A stretch of DNA of 64,000 nucleotides, taken from the NCBI RefSeq assembly GCF_000802245.2, contig NZ_CP021080.1, forward strand, positions 5,208,001 to 5,272,000, written 5' to 3'. The notes beneath the pieces were generated by a model. It ran no database searches. It was not told the origin of the DNA and saw only the letters and a program-made list of their open reading frames with translations. Numbering within the stretch: position 1 is the first letter of the stretch; each line of letters opens with the position of its first letter. This DNA is from Streptomyces pluripotens (GTDB lineage: Bacteria > Actinomycetota > Actinomycetes > Streptomycetales > Streptomycetaceae). Position numbers and translations under genes: made by a program. Of the stretch, positions 35,843-44,442 are shown piece by piece.

Positions 35843-36355
35843 TCACCCCACCGATTCGATGGCGTCGGCCAGGAGGCGACGCAGTCGGGCCACGCCACGC
35901 GCCGCATGGGACCGGGCCGTACCGACCGGGCAGCCCAGGACCTCGGCGACCTGCCGGTCCGGCAGGTCCTGGTAGTAGCGCAGCACCACGGCGGCCCGCT
36001 GCTGGGGCGTCAGCTGTGCCAGTGCCGCCTCCAGAAAGGACCGCTCGGCCACCGTCGCCGACAGGTCACCGGACGCCGCCACCTCGGGCAGGTCCGCCAC
36101 GGGCCGCTCGCCCCACCAGCGCCGGCGTGCCGAACGGGCCGCCGCCCGCGCCAGCACCTTGCGCACATACGCCTCCGGCGCCTCGTCGGCGACCTTCGGC
36201 CAGACGAACCACAGCTTGACCAAGGACTCCTGCAGCAGATCCTCGGCCCGGTGGCGGTCCCCTCCGGTGAGCAGACGGGCCAGATGGAACAACACCGACC
36301 AGCGGGCTACCACGAATGCGTCGTACTCACCGGCTCTGGCCTGCTCCATTCTCAC
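35843..36355 (-). CDS. SigE-family RNA polymerase sigma factor (ECF-like)
   Basis: Sigma factor of 170 residues. Region 2 spans about 10-75 (FHLARLLTGGDRHRAEDLLQESLVKLWFVW, with the -10 recognition helix around YVRKVLARAA). Region 4 spans about 112-165 (LTPQQRAAVVLRYYQDLPDRQVAEVLGCPVGTARSHAARGVARLR). The sequence fits the actinobacterial SigE-like group, distinct from the true cell-envelope sigma-E. GTG 36355 is preferred; ATG 36349 is two codons inside. Co-transcribed with the Pro/Thr-rich membrane protein. Target promoters are unknown. Confidence 0.9.
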   Translation of the reverse strand: MRMEQARAGEYDAFVVARWSVLFHLARLLTGGDRHRAEDLLQESLVKLWFVWPKVADEAPEAYVRKVLARAAARSARRRWWGERPVADLPEVAASGDLSATVAERSFLEAALAQLTPQQRAAVVLRYYQDLPDRQVAEVLGCPVGTARSHAARGVARLRRLLADAIESVG

Positions 36356-36460
36356 GATCCCCGTTCTCGCCGGCTGTCCTCACCGTGGGAAAGGCGCTGG
36401 GCCCCCTTCCGTGCTGCACCCGGCGAACGTGATTCGCGTCACACGGGAACGGACGTGGCG

Positions 36461-38713
36461 TCATGCGACCCGCAGTAGCAGCACGGCCCGCGCCGGCACG
36501 GTGATCTCAGCACCTGCCTGGTGGACCGTACCCGGCGCCTCGGCCTGGTCCTCCCGCGAGGTGTCCACGACCACCTCGTACCCCTCGGCCCACGGCGGGC
36601 CCGGCAGGACGAAACCCGTCGGCCGGTCGCCGGCGTGCAGTACCGCGAGGAAGCTGTCGTCCACGACCGGCAGGCCTCGCGCGTCCCGGCCGGGGATGTC
36701 CCGTCCGGAGAGGTACATGCCGAGCGTGGCTGCGGGTGCGTACCAGTCGCCCTCGGTCATCTCTGCGCCCAGGGACGTGAACCAGGCCAGGTCGCGCAAC
36801 CCGTCCGCCGAGTGCGCCCGGCCGGAGAAGAACGCTCGCCGGCGCAGCACCGGGTGCCGGTGACGCAGGGCGATCAGCCGGGAGGTCAACTCGAACAGCG
36901 CGCGCCACCCCGGCTCCTCCAGCAGGCTCCAATCCAGCCAGCCGATCTCGTTGTCCTGACAGTAGGCGTTGTTGTTGCCGCCCTGGGTACGCCCGAGTTC
37001 GTCGCCCGCCACCAGCATCGGCACACCGGTGGACAGGAGCAGGGTGGTCAGGAGGTTCCTGAGCTGCCTGCGCCGCAGCGCCCGCACGCGCTCGTCGTCC
37101 GTCTCGCCCTCCGCACCGCAGTTCCAGGAACGGTTGTCGTCGGTGCCGTCCCGGTTGCCCTCGCCGTTGGCGTCGTTGTGCTTGCGCTCGTACGACACCA
37201 GGTCGCGCAGGGTGAAACCGTCGTGCGCGGTGACGAAGTTGACCGAGGCGTAGGGGCGTCGGCCGCCCCAGGCGTACAGATCGCTGGATCCGGAGAGGCG
37301 GTAGCCCATCTCGCGGACGTCCGGCAGGGCGTGCCGCCAGAAGTCCCGGACGGCGTTGCGGTAGCGGTCGTTCCACTCCGTCCACAGCGGTGGGAACGCG
37401 CCGACCTGGTAACCGCCCGAGCCGATGTCCCACGGTTCGGCGATCAGTTTCACCCGGCGCAGCACCGGGTCCTGTGCGATGACCGCCAGGAAGGGGGAGA
37501 GCATGTCGACGTCGTGCATCGAGCGGGCGAGCGCCGCCGCCAGGTCAAATCGGAATCCGTCCACACCCATCTCCGTCACCCAGTAGCGCAGCGAGTCGGT
37601 GATCAGACGCAGCGCCTGGGGCTGCACGACGTGCAGGGTGTTGCCGCAGCCGGTGTAGTCGGCGTACCTGCGGGCGTCGTTCTGGAGCCGGTAGTAGCCG
37701 CGGTTGTCGATGCCCTTCAACGACAGGGTGGGACCCAACTCGCCGGCCTCCGCGGTGTGGTTGTAGACCACGTCGAGGATGACCTCGATGCCCGCCGCGT
37801 GCAACGCGCGCACCATCCGCTTGAACTCGCCGACCTGCTGTCCCGCCGTACCGGAGGCCGCGTAGGCGGCGTGCGGCGCGAAGTACCCGATGGAGTTGTA
37901 TCCCCAGTAGTTGGTCAGGCCCCGGCGCAGCAGGTGGTCCTCGTGCGCGAACTGGTGCACGGGGAGCAGTTCGACGGCGGTGACGCCCAGCCGCGTCAGG
38001 TGCTCGATCGCGGCCGGGTGCGCCAGTCCCGCGTACGTGCCGCGCAGTTCCCCGGGGATGCCGGGATGCCGCCGGGTGAACCCCCTGACGTGCAATTCGT
38101 AGATCACCGAGTCCGCCCACGGCGTCTTGGGACGGCGGTCGTCGGACCAGTCGTCGTCATCGTGGACCACGACGCCCTTCGGTACGTACGGTGCTGAGTC
38201 GCGTTCGTCCCGTACGGTGTCCGCCACACGCTGATCGGGCCAGTCCCGGACGTGCCCGTACAGCTCCGGCGCCAGTCCGCACGCCGCATACTCGCCGTCC
38301 ACCGCCCGCGCGTACGGGTCCAGCAGCAGCTTCGCCGGATTCCAGCGGGCGCCGGTCCACGGGTCCCAGCGGCCGTCGACCCGGTAGCCGTACCGCTGCC
38401 CGGGCATCACGCCTGGGACGAAGCCGTGCCAGATCTCCTGCGTCAGTTCGGTGAGCGGAAGCTGCGTTTCCCGGCCCCGCTCGTCGAACAGGCACACGCG
38501 GACCGCCTCCGCCCCGGCCGCCCACAACGCGAAGTTGGTGCCGGCGGCCCCGTCCGGGCCGATCCGGAACCGGGCCCCCAGCGGGGTAGGAGCACCCGGC
38601 CACACGGTGGGGGCCGGCGGTACGGCCCGCCGGGTGCCGTTCACCGCCGCCGGCTGCCCCTTCCCGGTGACCTGCTCCCCGGCCGGTGCCCGCTGCTCCG
38701 CTGCGCTCGTCAC
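36461..38713 (-). CDS. glgX: Glycogen debranching enzyme
   Basis: GH13_11 isoamylase-type enzyme of 750 residues that hydrolyses alpha-1,6 branches of phosphorylase-limit glycogen. It has an N-terminal CBM48-like domain (about 45-150) and a catalytic barrel with VIYELHVRGFTRRHPG, nucleophile Asp in GFRFDLAAAL (near 397), acid Glu in LIAEPWDIG (near 432) and Asp in TAHDGFTLRDLV. GNNNAYCQDNEIGWLDW is a GlgX hallmark. GTG 38713 has GAGGGG about ten bases upstream. It stands alone, about 11 kb from glgP, completing the set of glucan enzymes in the window. Confidence 0.95.
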   Translation of the reverse strand: MTSAAEQRAPAGEQVTGKGQPAAVNGTRRAVPPAPTVWPGAPTPLGARFRIGPDGAAGTNFALWAAGAEAVRVCLFDERGRETQLPLTELTQEIWHGFVPGVMPGQRYGYRVDGRWDPWTGARWNPAKLLLDPYARAVDGEYAACGLAPELYGHVRDWPDQRVADTVRDERDSAPYVPKGVVVHDDDDWSDDRRPKTPWADSVIYELHVRGFTRRHPGIPGELRGTYAGLAHPAAIEHLTRLGVTAVELLPVHQFAHEDHLLRRGLTNYWGYNSIGYFAPHAAYAASGTAGQQVGEFKRMVRALHAAGIEVILDVVYNHTAEAGELGPTLSLKGIDNRGYYRLQNDARRYADYTGCGNTLHVVQPQALRLITDSLRYWVTEMGVDGFRFDLAAALARSMHDVDMLSPFLAVIAQDPVLRRVKLIAEPWDIGSGGYQVGAFPPLWTEWNDRYRNAVRDFWRHALPDVREMGYRLSGSSDLYAWGGRRPYASVNFVTAHDGFTLRDLVSYERKHNDANGEGNRDGTDDNRSWNCGAEGETDDERVRALRRRQLRNLLTTLLLSTGVPMLVAGDELGRTQGGNNNAYCQDNEIGWLDWSLLEEPGWRALFELTSRLIALRHRHPVLRRRAFFSGRAHSADGLRDLAWFTSLGAEMTEGDWYAPAATLGMYLSGRDIPGRDARGLPVVDDSFLAVLHAGDRPTGFVLPGPPWAEGYEVVVDTSREDQAEAPGTVHQAGAEITVPARAVLLLRVA

Positions 38714-38934
38714 CTGTCGGCCCCTCTTCCAGTGGCTCGCCCCGGGGCGGCGCAGTCGGCCGCGCCGGGTGGCTGAACCTGCCTGCGGGTACGCTCAGCC
38801 ACCCGGTACGGCCGCGCCCCGACGGCTCCGACGTGGGCGCGGCGGCTCCCCAACGTGTCGTCCTCCCTCTGTTCTGCCCAGCGCATGGGTCGCACTCACG
38901 TTTCCCCCTAGCGGGCCCGGTCGTTGAGCCCCGT

Positions 38935-40158
38935 GTGAGGCACGTACAACGACGCGCACGGCGCGTGGGAGCGGCGCTGGCCGCGGTACTGACATGGGCG
39001 GGGCTGCTCGCCGGCTGCTCGTCGCAGGGCTCCGGCCCGCTGGGCCCGGGCGGGGCGTTCGGCGGGCCTCCCGCCCCCGGGGACGTCATCCGGGTCACCC
39101 CGGCCGACGGCAGCAAGGCCGTTCGCCCCGGCGGACTGCTGCGGGTGCGGGTGCCCGACGGGCGCCTGGAGAAGGTGACCGTGGTCAGGTCGCAGGACGC
39201 GCAGAACGCACCGGTCCCCGGACACATCAGTGATGACGGCCTGACCTGGCGGCCCGACGAGGACCGGCTGGCGCTCGCCGCCAAGTACACCGTGGACGCG
39301 GTGGCACTGGACTCCCACGGTCACCGCTCGGCGCGGCACGCCACCTTCACCACCTACGTCCCCGCGGAACGTTTCATCGGTTATGTCACCCCCGAGAACC
39401 GTGCCACCGTCGGCACCGGGATGATCGTCTCCCTTTCCTTCAGCCGGGAGATCGGGGACCGTGCCGCCGTCGAACGCGCCGTCCATGTCACCGCTCGGCC
39501 GCCCGTCGAGATCCGACCGCACTGGTTCGGCAAGGGGCGCCTGGACTTCCGCCCCGAGCACTACTGGAAGCCCGGCACCGAGGTCACGGTCGACCTGGAC
39601 CTGCGGGACGTCGAGGGCGCGCGCGGAATCTACGGCTTGCAGGACAAGACGTTCTCCTTCACCGTCGGCCGTAGCCAGGTCTCGCTGGTCGACGCGGCCG
39701 AGCACACCATGGAGGTACGGCGCGACGGACGGCTCCTCGCCACCGTGCCGATCACCGCGGGTGCTCCCGCGCATCCGACCTACAACGGCAAGATGGTGGT
39801 GATGGACATGCTGGAGGTCACCCGCATGAACAGCCGTACGGTGGGCTTCGGCGGCGAGTACGACATCCCCGACGTCCCGCACGCCATGAAGCTGACCGAC
39901 TCCGGAACCTTCCTGCACGGCAACTACTGGGCTCCGGACGCCCCTGGCCGGGTCAACGCCAGCCACGGCTGCGTGGGCCTCCGGGACGTCAAGGGCGGTG
40001 GCTCGGACACCCCCGCGGGCTGGTTCTTCGACCGCAGCCTCGTCGGTGACGTCATCGAGATCGTGCACAGCGAGGACCGGACGGTCGCACCTGACAACGG
40101 TCTGGGCGGCTGGAACATGACCTGGAGGGACTGGAAGGCGGGCAGCGCGGTGAAGTGA
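38935..40158 (+). CDS. L,D-transpeptidase lipoprotein with Ig-like domains
   Basis: Exported enzyme of 407 residues that forms 3-3 crosslinks in peptidoglycan. The lipoprotein signal ends at LLAGC (Cys about 26). Two Ig-like beta domains follow (about 45-245), then the YkuD catalytic domain with His in FLHGNYW (near 328) and the active-site motif SHGCVGLRD (near 342-350). A C-terminal segment, NGLGGWNMTWRDW, is shared with the next gene. GTG 38935 is chosen because it opens the basic n-region of the signal peptide; the ribosome site is weak. Divergent from glgX. Paralogous to the next gene, implying a tandem duplication. Confidence 0.92.
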   Translation: MRHVQRRARRVGAALAAVLTWAGLLAGCSSQGSGPLGPGGAFGGPPAPGDVIRVTPADGSKAVRPGGLLRVRVPDGRLEKVTVVRSQDAQNAPVPGHISDDGLTWRPDEDRLALAAKYTVDAVALDSHGHRSARHATFTTYVPAERFIGYVTPENRATVGTGMIVSLSFSREIGDRAAVERAVHVTARPPVEIRPHWFGKGRLDFRPEHYWKPGTEVTVDLDLRDVEGARGIYGLQDKTFSFTVGRSQVSLVDAAEHTMEVRRDGRLLATVPITAGAPAHPTYNGKMVVMDMLEVTRMNSRTVGFGGEYDIPDVPHAMKLTDSGTFLHGNYWAPDAPGRVNASHGCVGLRDVKGGGSDTPAGWFFDRSLVGDVIEIVHSEDRTVAPDNGLGGWNMTWRDWKAGSAVK

Positions 40159-40342
40159 GCAGGGGATGGGCGGGGTCCACCGGGTGAGGGGGGCCGGGTC
40201 TGGGGGCGGGGTAACGGTACCGGGTGGAAGTTGCGACGGAACGGTGACATTCGGCTGACACCCTGTCCGAAATCCGGCGGTTACTATGCGCGCACGAATG
40301 TGGCGGGGCGGGCCTGATCAGGTCCGGCGAGGGGAGTACGAG
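40159..40342 (+). promoter_or_regulatory. Promoter region between the two L,D-transpeptidase genes
   Basis: A 184-bp G-rich spacer with a TACTAT -10-like box at 40282-40287, about 55 bases upstream of the TTG start of the second gene. No convincing -35 at 16-19 bp and no terminator stem. The second gene probably has its own promoter. Confidence 0.35.
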
Positions 40343-41578
40343 TTGAACGTGCGGCCGATATCGGGGACGTCGGTGGCGGGGCGGCGAGGCCGAAAGGGGC
40401 TGGGGTTGGTGGCCGCTGCCCTGTTGGTCGCCCTCACCGCCTGCGGCGGGGGCGGTGGCTCGGGTTCCGGCTCGGGGAACGGCAAGGACAAGGGCTCGAG
40501 CACCCAGCAGAGCAAGCAGTCGACGGCCGCTGTCAGTATTTCTCCCCAGTCCGGTGCCACGGGCGTGGACACCAGCGGAACCCTCAAGGTCAGCGTCGCG
40601 GGGGGCAAGCTGACCGAAGTCACCGTCAAGGACGAGAAGGGCACGAAGGTCGACGGGACCCTGGCCGGCGGGGGTGCGTCCTGGACGCCGTCGACCCACC
40701 TGGCCGCCGGCACCAAGTACACCGTGCACGCGGTTGCCAAAGACTCCGCGGGCCGCCAGGCCGCTGAGGACTCCACGTTCACCACGCTGACCCCGCAGAA
40801 CACCTTCGTCGGCTACTTCACCCCAGAGGACGGTTCCACCGTCGGTGTCGGCATGCCGTTCTCCCTCCGCTTCACCCGGGGCATCACCCACCCCGACGCC
40901 GTCAAGAAGGCGGTCACGATCAAGACCGAGCCGCCGGTGGATGTCGAGGGCCACTGGTTCGGCAACGACCGGCTGGACTTCCGTCCCGAGAAGTACTGGA
41001 AGGCCGGCACCAAGGTCACCGTCGACCTCAACCTGGACGGCGTCGAGGGACGCGACGGCGTCTACGGCAAGCAGCACAAGACGGTGAAGTTCACCATCGG
41101 CCGCAACCAGGTGTCCTACGTGGACGCCAAGAAGCACACGATGAAGGTCACCCAGGACGGCAAGGTGATCAAGACCATCCCGGTCACCACCGGCAAGCCC
41201 GGTTATGACACCTGGAACGGTCAGATGGTCATGAGCCAGAAGTTCACCGTCACCCGGATGAACAGCGAGACGGTCGGATACGGCAGCGAGTACGACATCA
41301 AGGACGTCCCGCACGCCATCCGCCTGACCGACTCCGGAACCTTCGTGCACGGCAACTACTGGGGCGGCGGGGCCTTCGGCAACTACAACTCCAGCCACGG
41401 CTGCGTCGGCCTGCGCGACGTCCGCGGGGGTTACGACAGCGGCGTTCCGGCTGCCTGGTTCTTCAACCACTCGATCATCGGCGACGTGCTGGTCGTGAAG
41501 AACTCCAACGACCGCACGGTGTCCCCGTCCAACGGGCTCAACGGCTGGAACATGCCGTGGACCGAGTGGACGAAGTGA
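40343..41578 (+). CDS. L,D-transpeptidase lipoprotein with Ig-like domains (second copy)
   Basis: Peptidoglycan 3-3 crosslinking enzyme of about 411 residues. The lipoprotein signal ends at ALTAC (about residue 33), followed by a Gly/Ser-rich linker, two Ig-like domains (about 60-255) and the YkuD domain with FVHGNYWGG and SHGCVGLRDVRGG (near 350). It shares domain order and many stretches with the upstream copy (HWFGndRLDFRPEkYWK, EYDIKDVPHAI, NGLNGWNMPW). It has more Lys and fewer Arg residues, so the copies are old. TTG 40343 has GGGGAG six bases upstream; GTG 40349 is an alternative. Confidence 0.92.
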   Translation: MNVRPISGTSVAGRRGRKGLGLVAAALLVALTACGGGGGSGSGSGNGKDKGSSTQQSKQSTAAVSISPQSGATGVDTSGTLKVSVAGGKLTEVTVKDEKGTKVDGTLAGGGASWTPSTHLAAGTKYTVHAVAKDSAGRQAAEDSTFTTLTPQNTFVGYFTPEDGSTVGVGMPFSLRFTRGITHPDAVKKAVTIKTEPPVDVEGHWFGNDRLDFRPEKYWKAGTKVTVDLNLDGVEGRDGVYGKQHKTVKFTIGRNQVSYVDAKKHTMKVTQDGKVIKTIPVTTGKPGYDTWNGQMVMSQKFTVTRMNSETVGYGSEYDIKDVPHAIRLTDSGTFVHGNYWGGGAFGNYNSSHGCVGLRDVRGGYDSGVPAAWFFNHSIIGDVLVVKNSNDRTVSPSNGLNGWNMPWTEWTK

Positions 41579-41981
41579 GCCGTCGCTGAGGCCCCGCGCC
41601 GTTCTCGTCCACTGACGTTGAACTCGTCCACTGACGTTGAAGGGGCGCGCTGCAGCGGACGTCGGCGGTGCTACGTCCTCGTCCCGAGGGAGGCGGATGG
41701 TGACGGTCTGACCGCTGTGGGGTGGCGGAGCGTGCGTCGGTTCGTTTCGGGGCCGCGGAGATGCTGGTGCCGGGGCGCGGCTGCCGGAGGTGACTCGGGG
41801 GTTACGGGTGTCGGGGAAGTCGGCGTACGGCTGGCGGGACGGCGACGGAGAGCCTGTGCGGTGACGGGTGGGCCCCTCACCGGACCGCCCTGAACAGCAC
41901 AGGTACCTGATCACTCAGACGTTGCAGCCGCTGTGCACCCCAGGCGCGGTTGCCGCGTTAGTCCCCGTTAACCTGACCTGC
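41579..41981. other. Intergenic region with a 19-bp tandem repeat
   Basis: A 403-bp region without a credible gene. It contains the exact tandem repeat at 41604-41641 and, at the right end, a TAACCT -10 box (41969-41974) exactly seven bases before the enoyl-CoA hydratase ATG, suggesting a leaderless transcript. Confidence 0.5.
41604..41641. repeat. Exact 19-bp tandem direct repeat (two copies)
   Basis: CTCGTCCACTGACGTTGAA occurs at 41604-41622 and again immediately at 41623-41641, with no mismatch, 26 bp downstream of the transpeptidase stop codon. Confidence 0.85.
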
Positions 41982-42749
41982 ATGACCGTCACTCTCGAAG
42001 TTGCCGAAGGTGTCGGAACCCTGCGTCTGGAGCGTCCGCCGATGAACGCGCTGGACATCGCCACGCAGGACCGACTGAAGGAACTCGCCGAGGAGGCCAC
42101 GCGCCGCGACGACGTGCGCGCCGTGGTGATCTACGGTGGCGAGCGGGTGTTCGCAGCGGGCGCGGACATCAAGGAGATGCAGGACATGGACCACACCGCG
42201 ATGGTCCTGCGCGCCCGCGCCCTGCAGGATTCCTTCACCGCCGTGGCCCGCATCCCCAAGCCCGTTGTGGCCGCCATCACCGGCTACGCGCTCGGCGGCG
42301 GCTGCGAACTGGCCCTGTGTGCCGACTACCGCATCGCCGCGGACAACGCCAAGCTCGGCCAGCCCGAGATCCTGCTCGGTCTCATCCCGGGGGCCGGTGG
42401 CACCCAGCGGCTGTCCAGGCTGGTCGGCCCCTCCAAGGCCAAGGACCTGATCTTCACCGGCCGTCAGGTCCGGGCCGACGAGGCCCTCGCCATCGGACTG
42501 GTGGACCGGATCGTCCCGGCCGCCGACGTGTACGAGCAGGCACACGCCTGGGCCGCGAAGCTCGCTCAGGGGCCGGCGATCGCGCTGCGCGCGGCGAAGG
42601 AATCGGTCGACACCGGACTGGAGACCGACATCGACACCGGGCTCGCTGTCGAACGGAACTGGTTCGCGGGTCTGTTCGCCACCGAAGACCGTGAGCGGGG
42701 TATGCGTAGCTTCGTGGAGGAAGGCCCGGGAAAGGCCAAGTTCCGCTGA
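41982..42749 (+). CDS. Enoyl-CoA hydratase/isomerase family protein
   Basis: Crotonase-fold enzyme of 255 residues, most likely hydrating enoyl-CoA thioesters in beta-oxidation or amino-acid degradation. The oxyanion hole residues lie in AAGADIKEM (about 57-65) and GYALGGGCELALCADYRI (about 101-118). One catalytic Glu is that of GGGCELAL and another is in PEILLGLIPGAGGTQRL (about 128). The C-terminal helical region is complete. ATG 41982 has no ribosome site but lies seven bases after a TAACCT box, so it is probably leaderless. Monocistronic by layout. Confidence 0.92.
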   Translation: MTVTLEVAEGVGTLRLERPPMNALDIATQDRLKELAEEATRRDDVRAVVIYGGERVFAAGADIKEMQDMDHTAMVLRARALQDSFTAVARIPKPVVAAITGYALGGGCELALCADYRIAADNAKLGQPEILLGLIPGAGGTQRLSRLVGPSKAKDLIFTGRQVRADEALAIGLVDRIVPAADVYEQAHAWAAKLAQGPAIALRAAKESVDTGLETDIDTGLAVERNWFAGLFATEDRERGMRSFVEEGPGKAKFR

Positions 42750-42888
42750 CCGTCCTTCCCGGCCGCGCTCCACCGGGCGACAGCGGCGTGAACTTCCTGG
42801 TAATTCCCCAGGAACTCTTGCAATTGACGCGACGTCTCATCCCGGTCCCTCGAAGGGGCGGATTATGGGAACCTTAAGGAACCCTTAA

Positions 42889-42909
42889 GCCTGCCTCGTC
42901 GAGGGAGGC
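42889..42909 (+). promoter_or_regulatory. Hairpin sequestering the ribosome site of the HATPase gene
   Basis: GCCTGCCTCG (42889-42898) can pair, with one mismatch, with CGAGGGAGGC (42900-42909), which contains the GAGGGAGG Shine-Dalgarno of the TTG start at 42916. A realistic fold has 7-8 pairs with a 5-base loop. Just upstream, CTTAAGG/CCCTTAAG at about 42873-42889 adds a second small dyad. Confidence 0.5.
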
Positions 42910-42915
42910 TGACGA

Positions 42916-43578
42916 TTGCCCGAGGATGAGGCGTTGTCGCAGGTCAAGGGGGCTGCACCGAACCTCGGAATGCCTTCGGCATATGCCATTCGATGGGGGT
43001 GGGGCGGGGGCGTGCAGGGGGCGTATTCCTTCGGAACGGCCCCCAAGACGGCTTTGGGCCGCCATCATGGGGGCATGGCGGGGCTGGAGGGCATCGAACA
43101 GCCGCGGGGACACTGCCGTGCAGCCGCGGCACGCTGGTCGCCCGCGGCGGAGGACGAGCAGGCGCTCAAGGCGCTCGAACTGTTCGGTGATCCAGCGGAG
43201 ACGGAGGTGCCGCTGCCCTCCCGCCCGGAGTCCGCGGCCACGGCTCGTCGGCTCGTTCAGGTCGTCGTCTTACGCACCTGGCGGCTGAGCCCCAAACTCG
43301 CCGAGGACGCCGTCCTGCTCGTGTCGGAGCTCGTCGGCAACGCCGTACGCCACACCGGCGCCCGCGTCTTCGGTCTCCGGATGCGCCGCCGCACCGGCTG
43401 GATCCGAGTGGAGGTCCGTGATCCCTCGCGCGGCCTGCCCTGTCTGATGCCGGTTCAGGAGATGGACGTCAGCGGTCGAGGGCTGTTCCTGGTCGACAAG
43501 CTTTCTGACCGGTGGGGCGTGGACCTGTTGCCGCGTGGCAAGACGACCTGGTTCGAGATGCGGGTCGCCGACCGCTAG
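42916..43578 (+). CDS. HATPase-domain regulatory protein (anti-sigma-kinase-like)
   Basis: Protein of 220 residues with one GHKL/HATPase_c domain in the C-terminal half (about 95-215): N-box LLVSELVGNAVRHTG, G1 box EVRDPSRGLP, and G2 box VSGRGLFLVDKLSDRWG. It has no receiver or phospho-acceptor domain, so it belongs to the large Streptomyces set of RsbW/SpoIIAB-like ATP-binding regulators, which phosphorylate anti-anti-sigma factors or bind sigma factors. The partner is not in the window. The TTG start is supported by GAGGGAGG at 42901-42908, seven bases upstream. The first 55 residues are Gly-rich and would be lost if GTG or ATG codons further in were used. Confidence 0.82.
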   Translation: MPEDEALSQVKGAAPNLGMPSAYAIRWGWGGGVQGAYSFGTAPKTALGRHHGGMAGLEGIEQPRGHCRAAAARWSPAAEDEQALKALELFGDPAETEVPLPSRPESAATARRLVQVVVLRTWRLSPKLAEDAVLLVSELVGNAVRHTGARVFGLRMRRRTGWIRVEVRDPSRGLPCLMPVQEMDVSGRGLFLVDKLSDRWGVDLLPRGKTTWFEMRVADR

Positions 43579-43653
43579 CGCCCACTGCCGGCCTGCAATC
43601 CGAAATACCCCTAAACGGGCTAATCTGCGGTTTTCCACCCTATTACCTCTTAA

Positions 43654-44442
43654 ATGGTGCGGGTGACCACCATCAACCGACGTGGGGTGCTGCGCACGGG
43701 CGCCGGGCTTGTCGCCGGCGGCGCGCTCGCCGCCGGTTGCGGCTCGGGCCCGGCCGCCCCGCCCACCACCCCGACCCCGCCGTCTGCTCCCGGGTCCTCG
43801 CCCGCCGCTCGGGCTGCCCCGGCCCCCCGCGGCTACCCCGGGCAACCCGTCCAGATCAGCCACGGCCCGCGCACCCGTGCCCAGGTCGCCCTCACCTTCC
43901 ACGGCCAGGGCGACCCCGGCCTCGCCCACTCCCTGCTCGGCGTGGCCGAGGAGCTGGGTGCCCGGCTCACCGTGCTCGCCGTCGGCACCTGGTTGGACGA
44001 GCACCCCGGTATCGCCCGGCGCATCCTCGACGGCGGCCACGACCTCGGCAACCACACCCAGCGGCACATCTCCGTGAACGCCCTGGCCGAACCGGACGCC
44101 CGCAAGGAGATCACCGAGTGCGCCGACCGGCTCAAGCGACTCACCGGCTCCATCGGCACCTGGTTCCGTCCCTCCCGCGCCCCGACCGCCTCCCCGCTCG
44201 TCGCCCGGCTGGCCCGCGCGGCCGGCTACCCGCACGTGCTGTCGTACGACGTCGACTCGCTCGACTACACCCGGCCCGGCGCCGCGGCCGTCACCCGCAA
44301 CGTGCTCGCCGACGTGCGTCATGGGTCGGTGGTGAGTCTGCACTTCGGATACCAGGACACGGTCGCCGCCCTCCCCGATGTCCTTCACGAACTCGGCCGC
44401 CGCGGACTGCGCGCGGTCACCACCACGGAGCTGCTCAGCTGA
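43654..44442 (+). CDS. Polysaccharide-deacetylase-like lipoprotein with altered catalytic motif 1
   Basis: NodB-homology exported protein of 262 residues. The N-terminus has INRRGVLRTGAG (twin-Arg-like) and a lipobox LAAGC at about residue 30, then a Pro/Ala linker and the NodB fold (about 75-262). Motif 1, normally TFDDGP, reads TFHGQGD, so the catalytic-base and metal Asp positions are changed. Motif 2 keeps both His (GNHTQRHIS), and RPSRAP, SYDVDSLDY and SLHFGYQ resemble motifs 3 to 5. It could have shifted chemistry or be a binding protein. The stop TGA overlaps the next ATG (TGATG), so it is coupled to the YncE-like gene. No ribosome site is visible at ATG 43654. Confidence 0.85.
   Translation: MVRVTTINRRGVLRTGAGLVAGGALAAGCGSGPAAPPTTPTPPSAPGSSPAARAAPAPRGYPGQPVQISHGPRTRAQVALTFHGQGDPGLAHSLLGVAEELGARLTVLAVGTWLDEHPGIARRILDGGHDLGNHTQRHISVNALAEPDARKEITECADRLKRLTGSIGTWFRPSRAPTASPLVARLARAAGYPHVLSYDVDSLDYTRPGAAAVTRNVLADVRHGSVVSLHFGYQDTVAALPDVLHELGRRGLRAVTTTELLS

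Noticed and set aside
41604..41641. Tandem repeat considered as a CRISPR or attachment site
   Set aside because: Only two contiguous copies without spacers, no cas gene, no tRNA and no integrase nearby.
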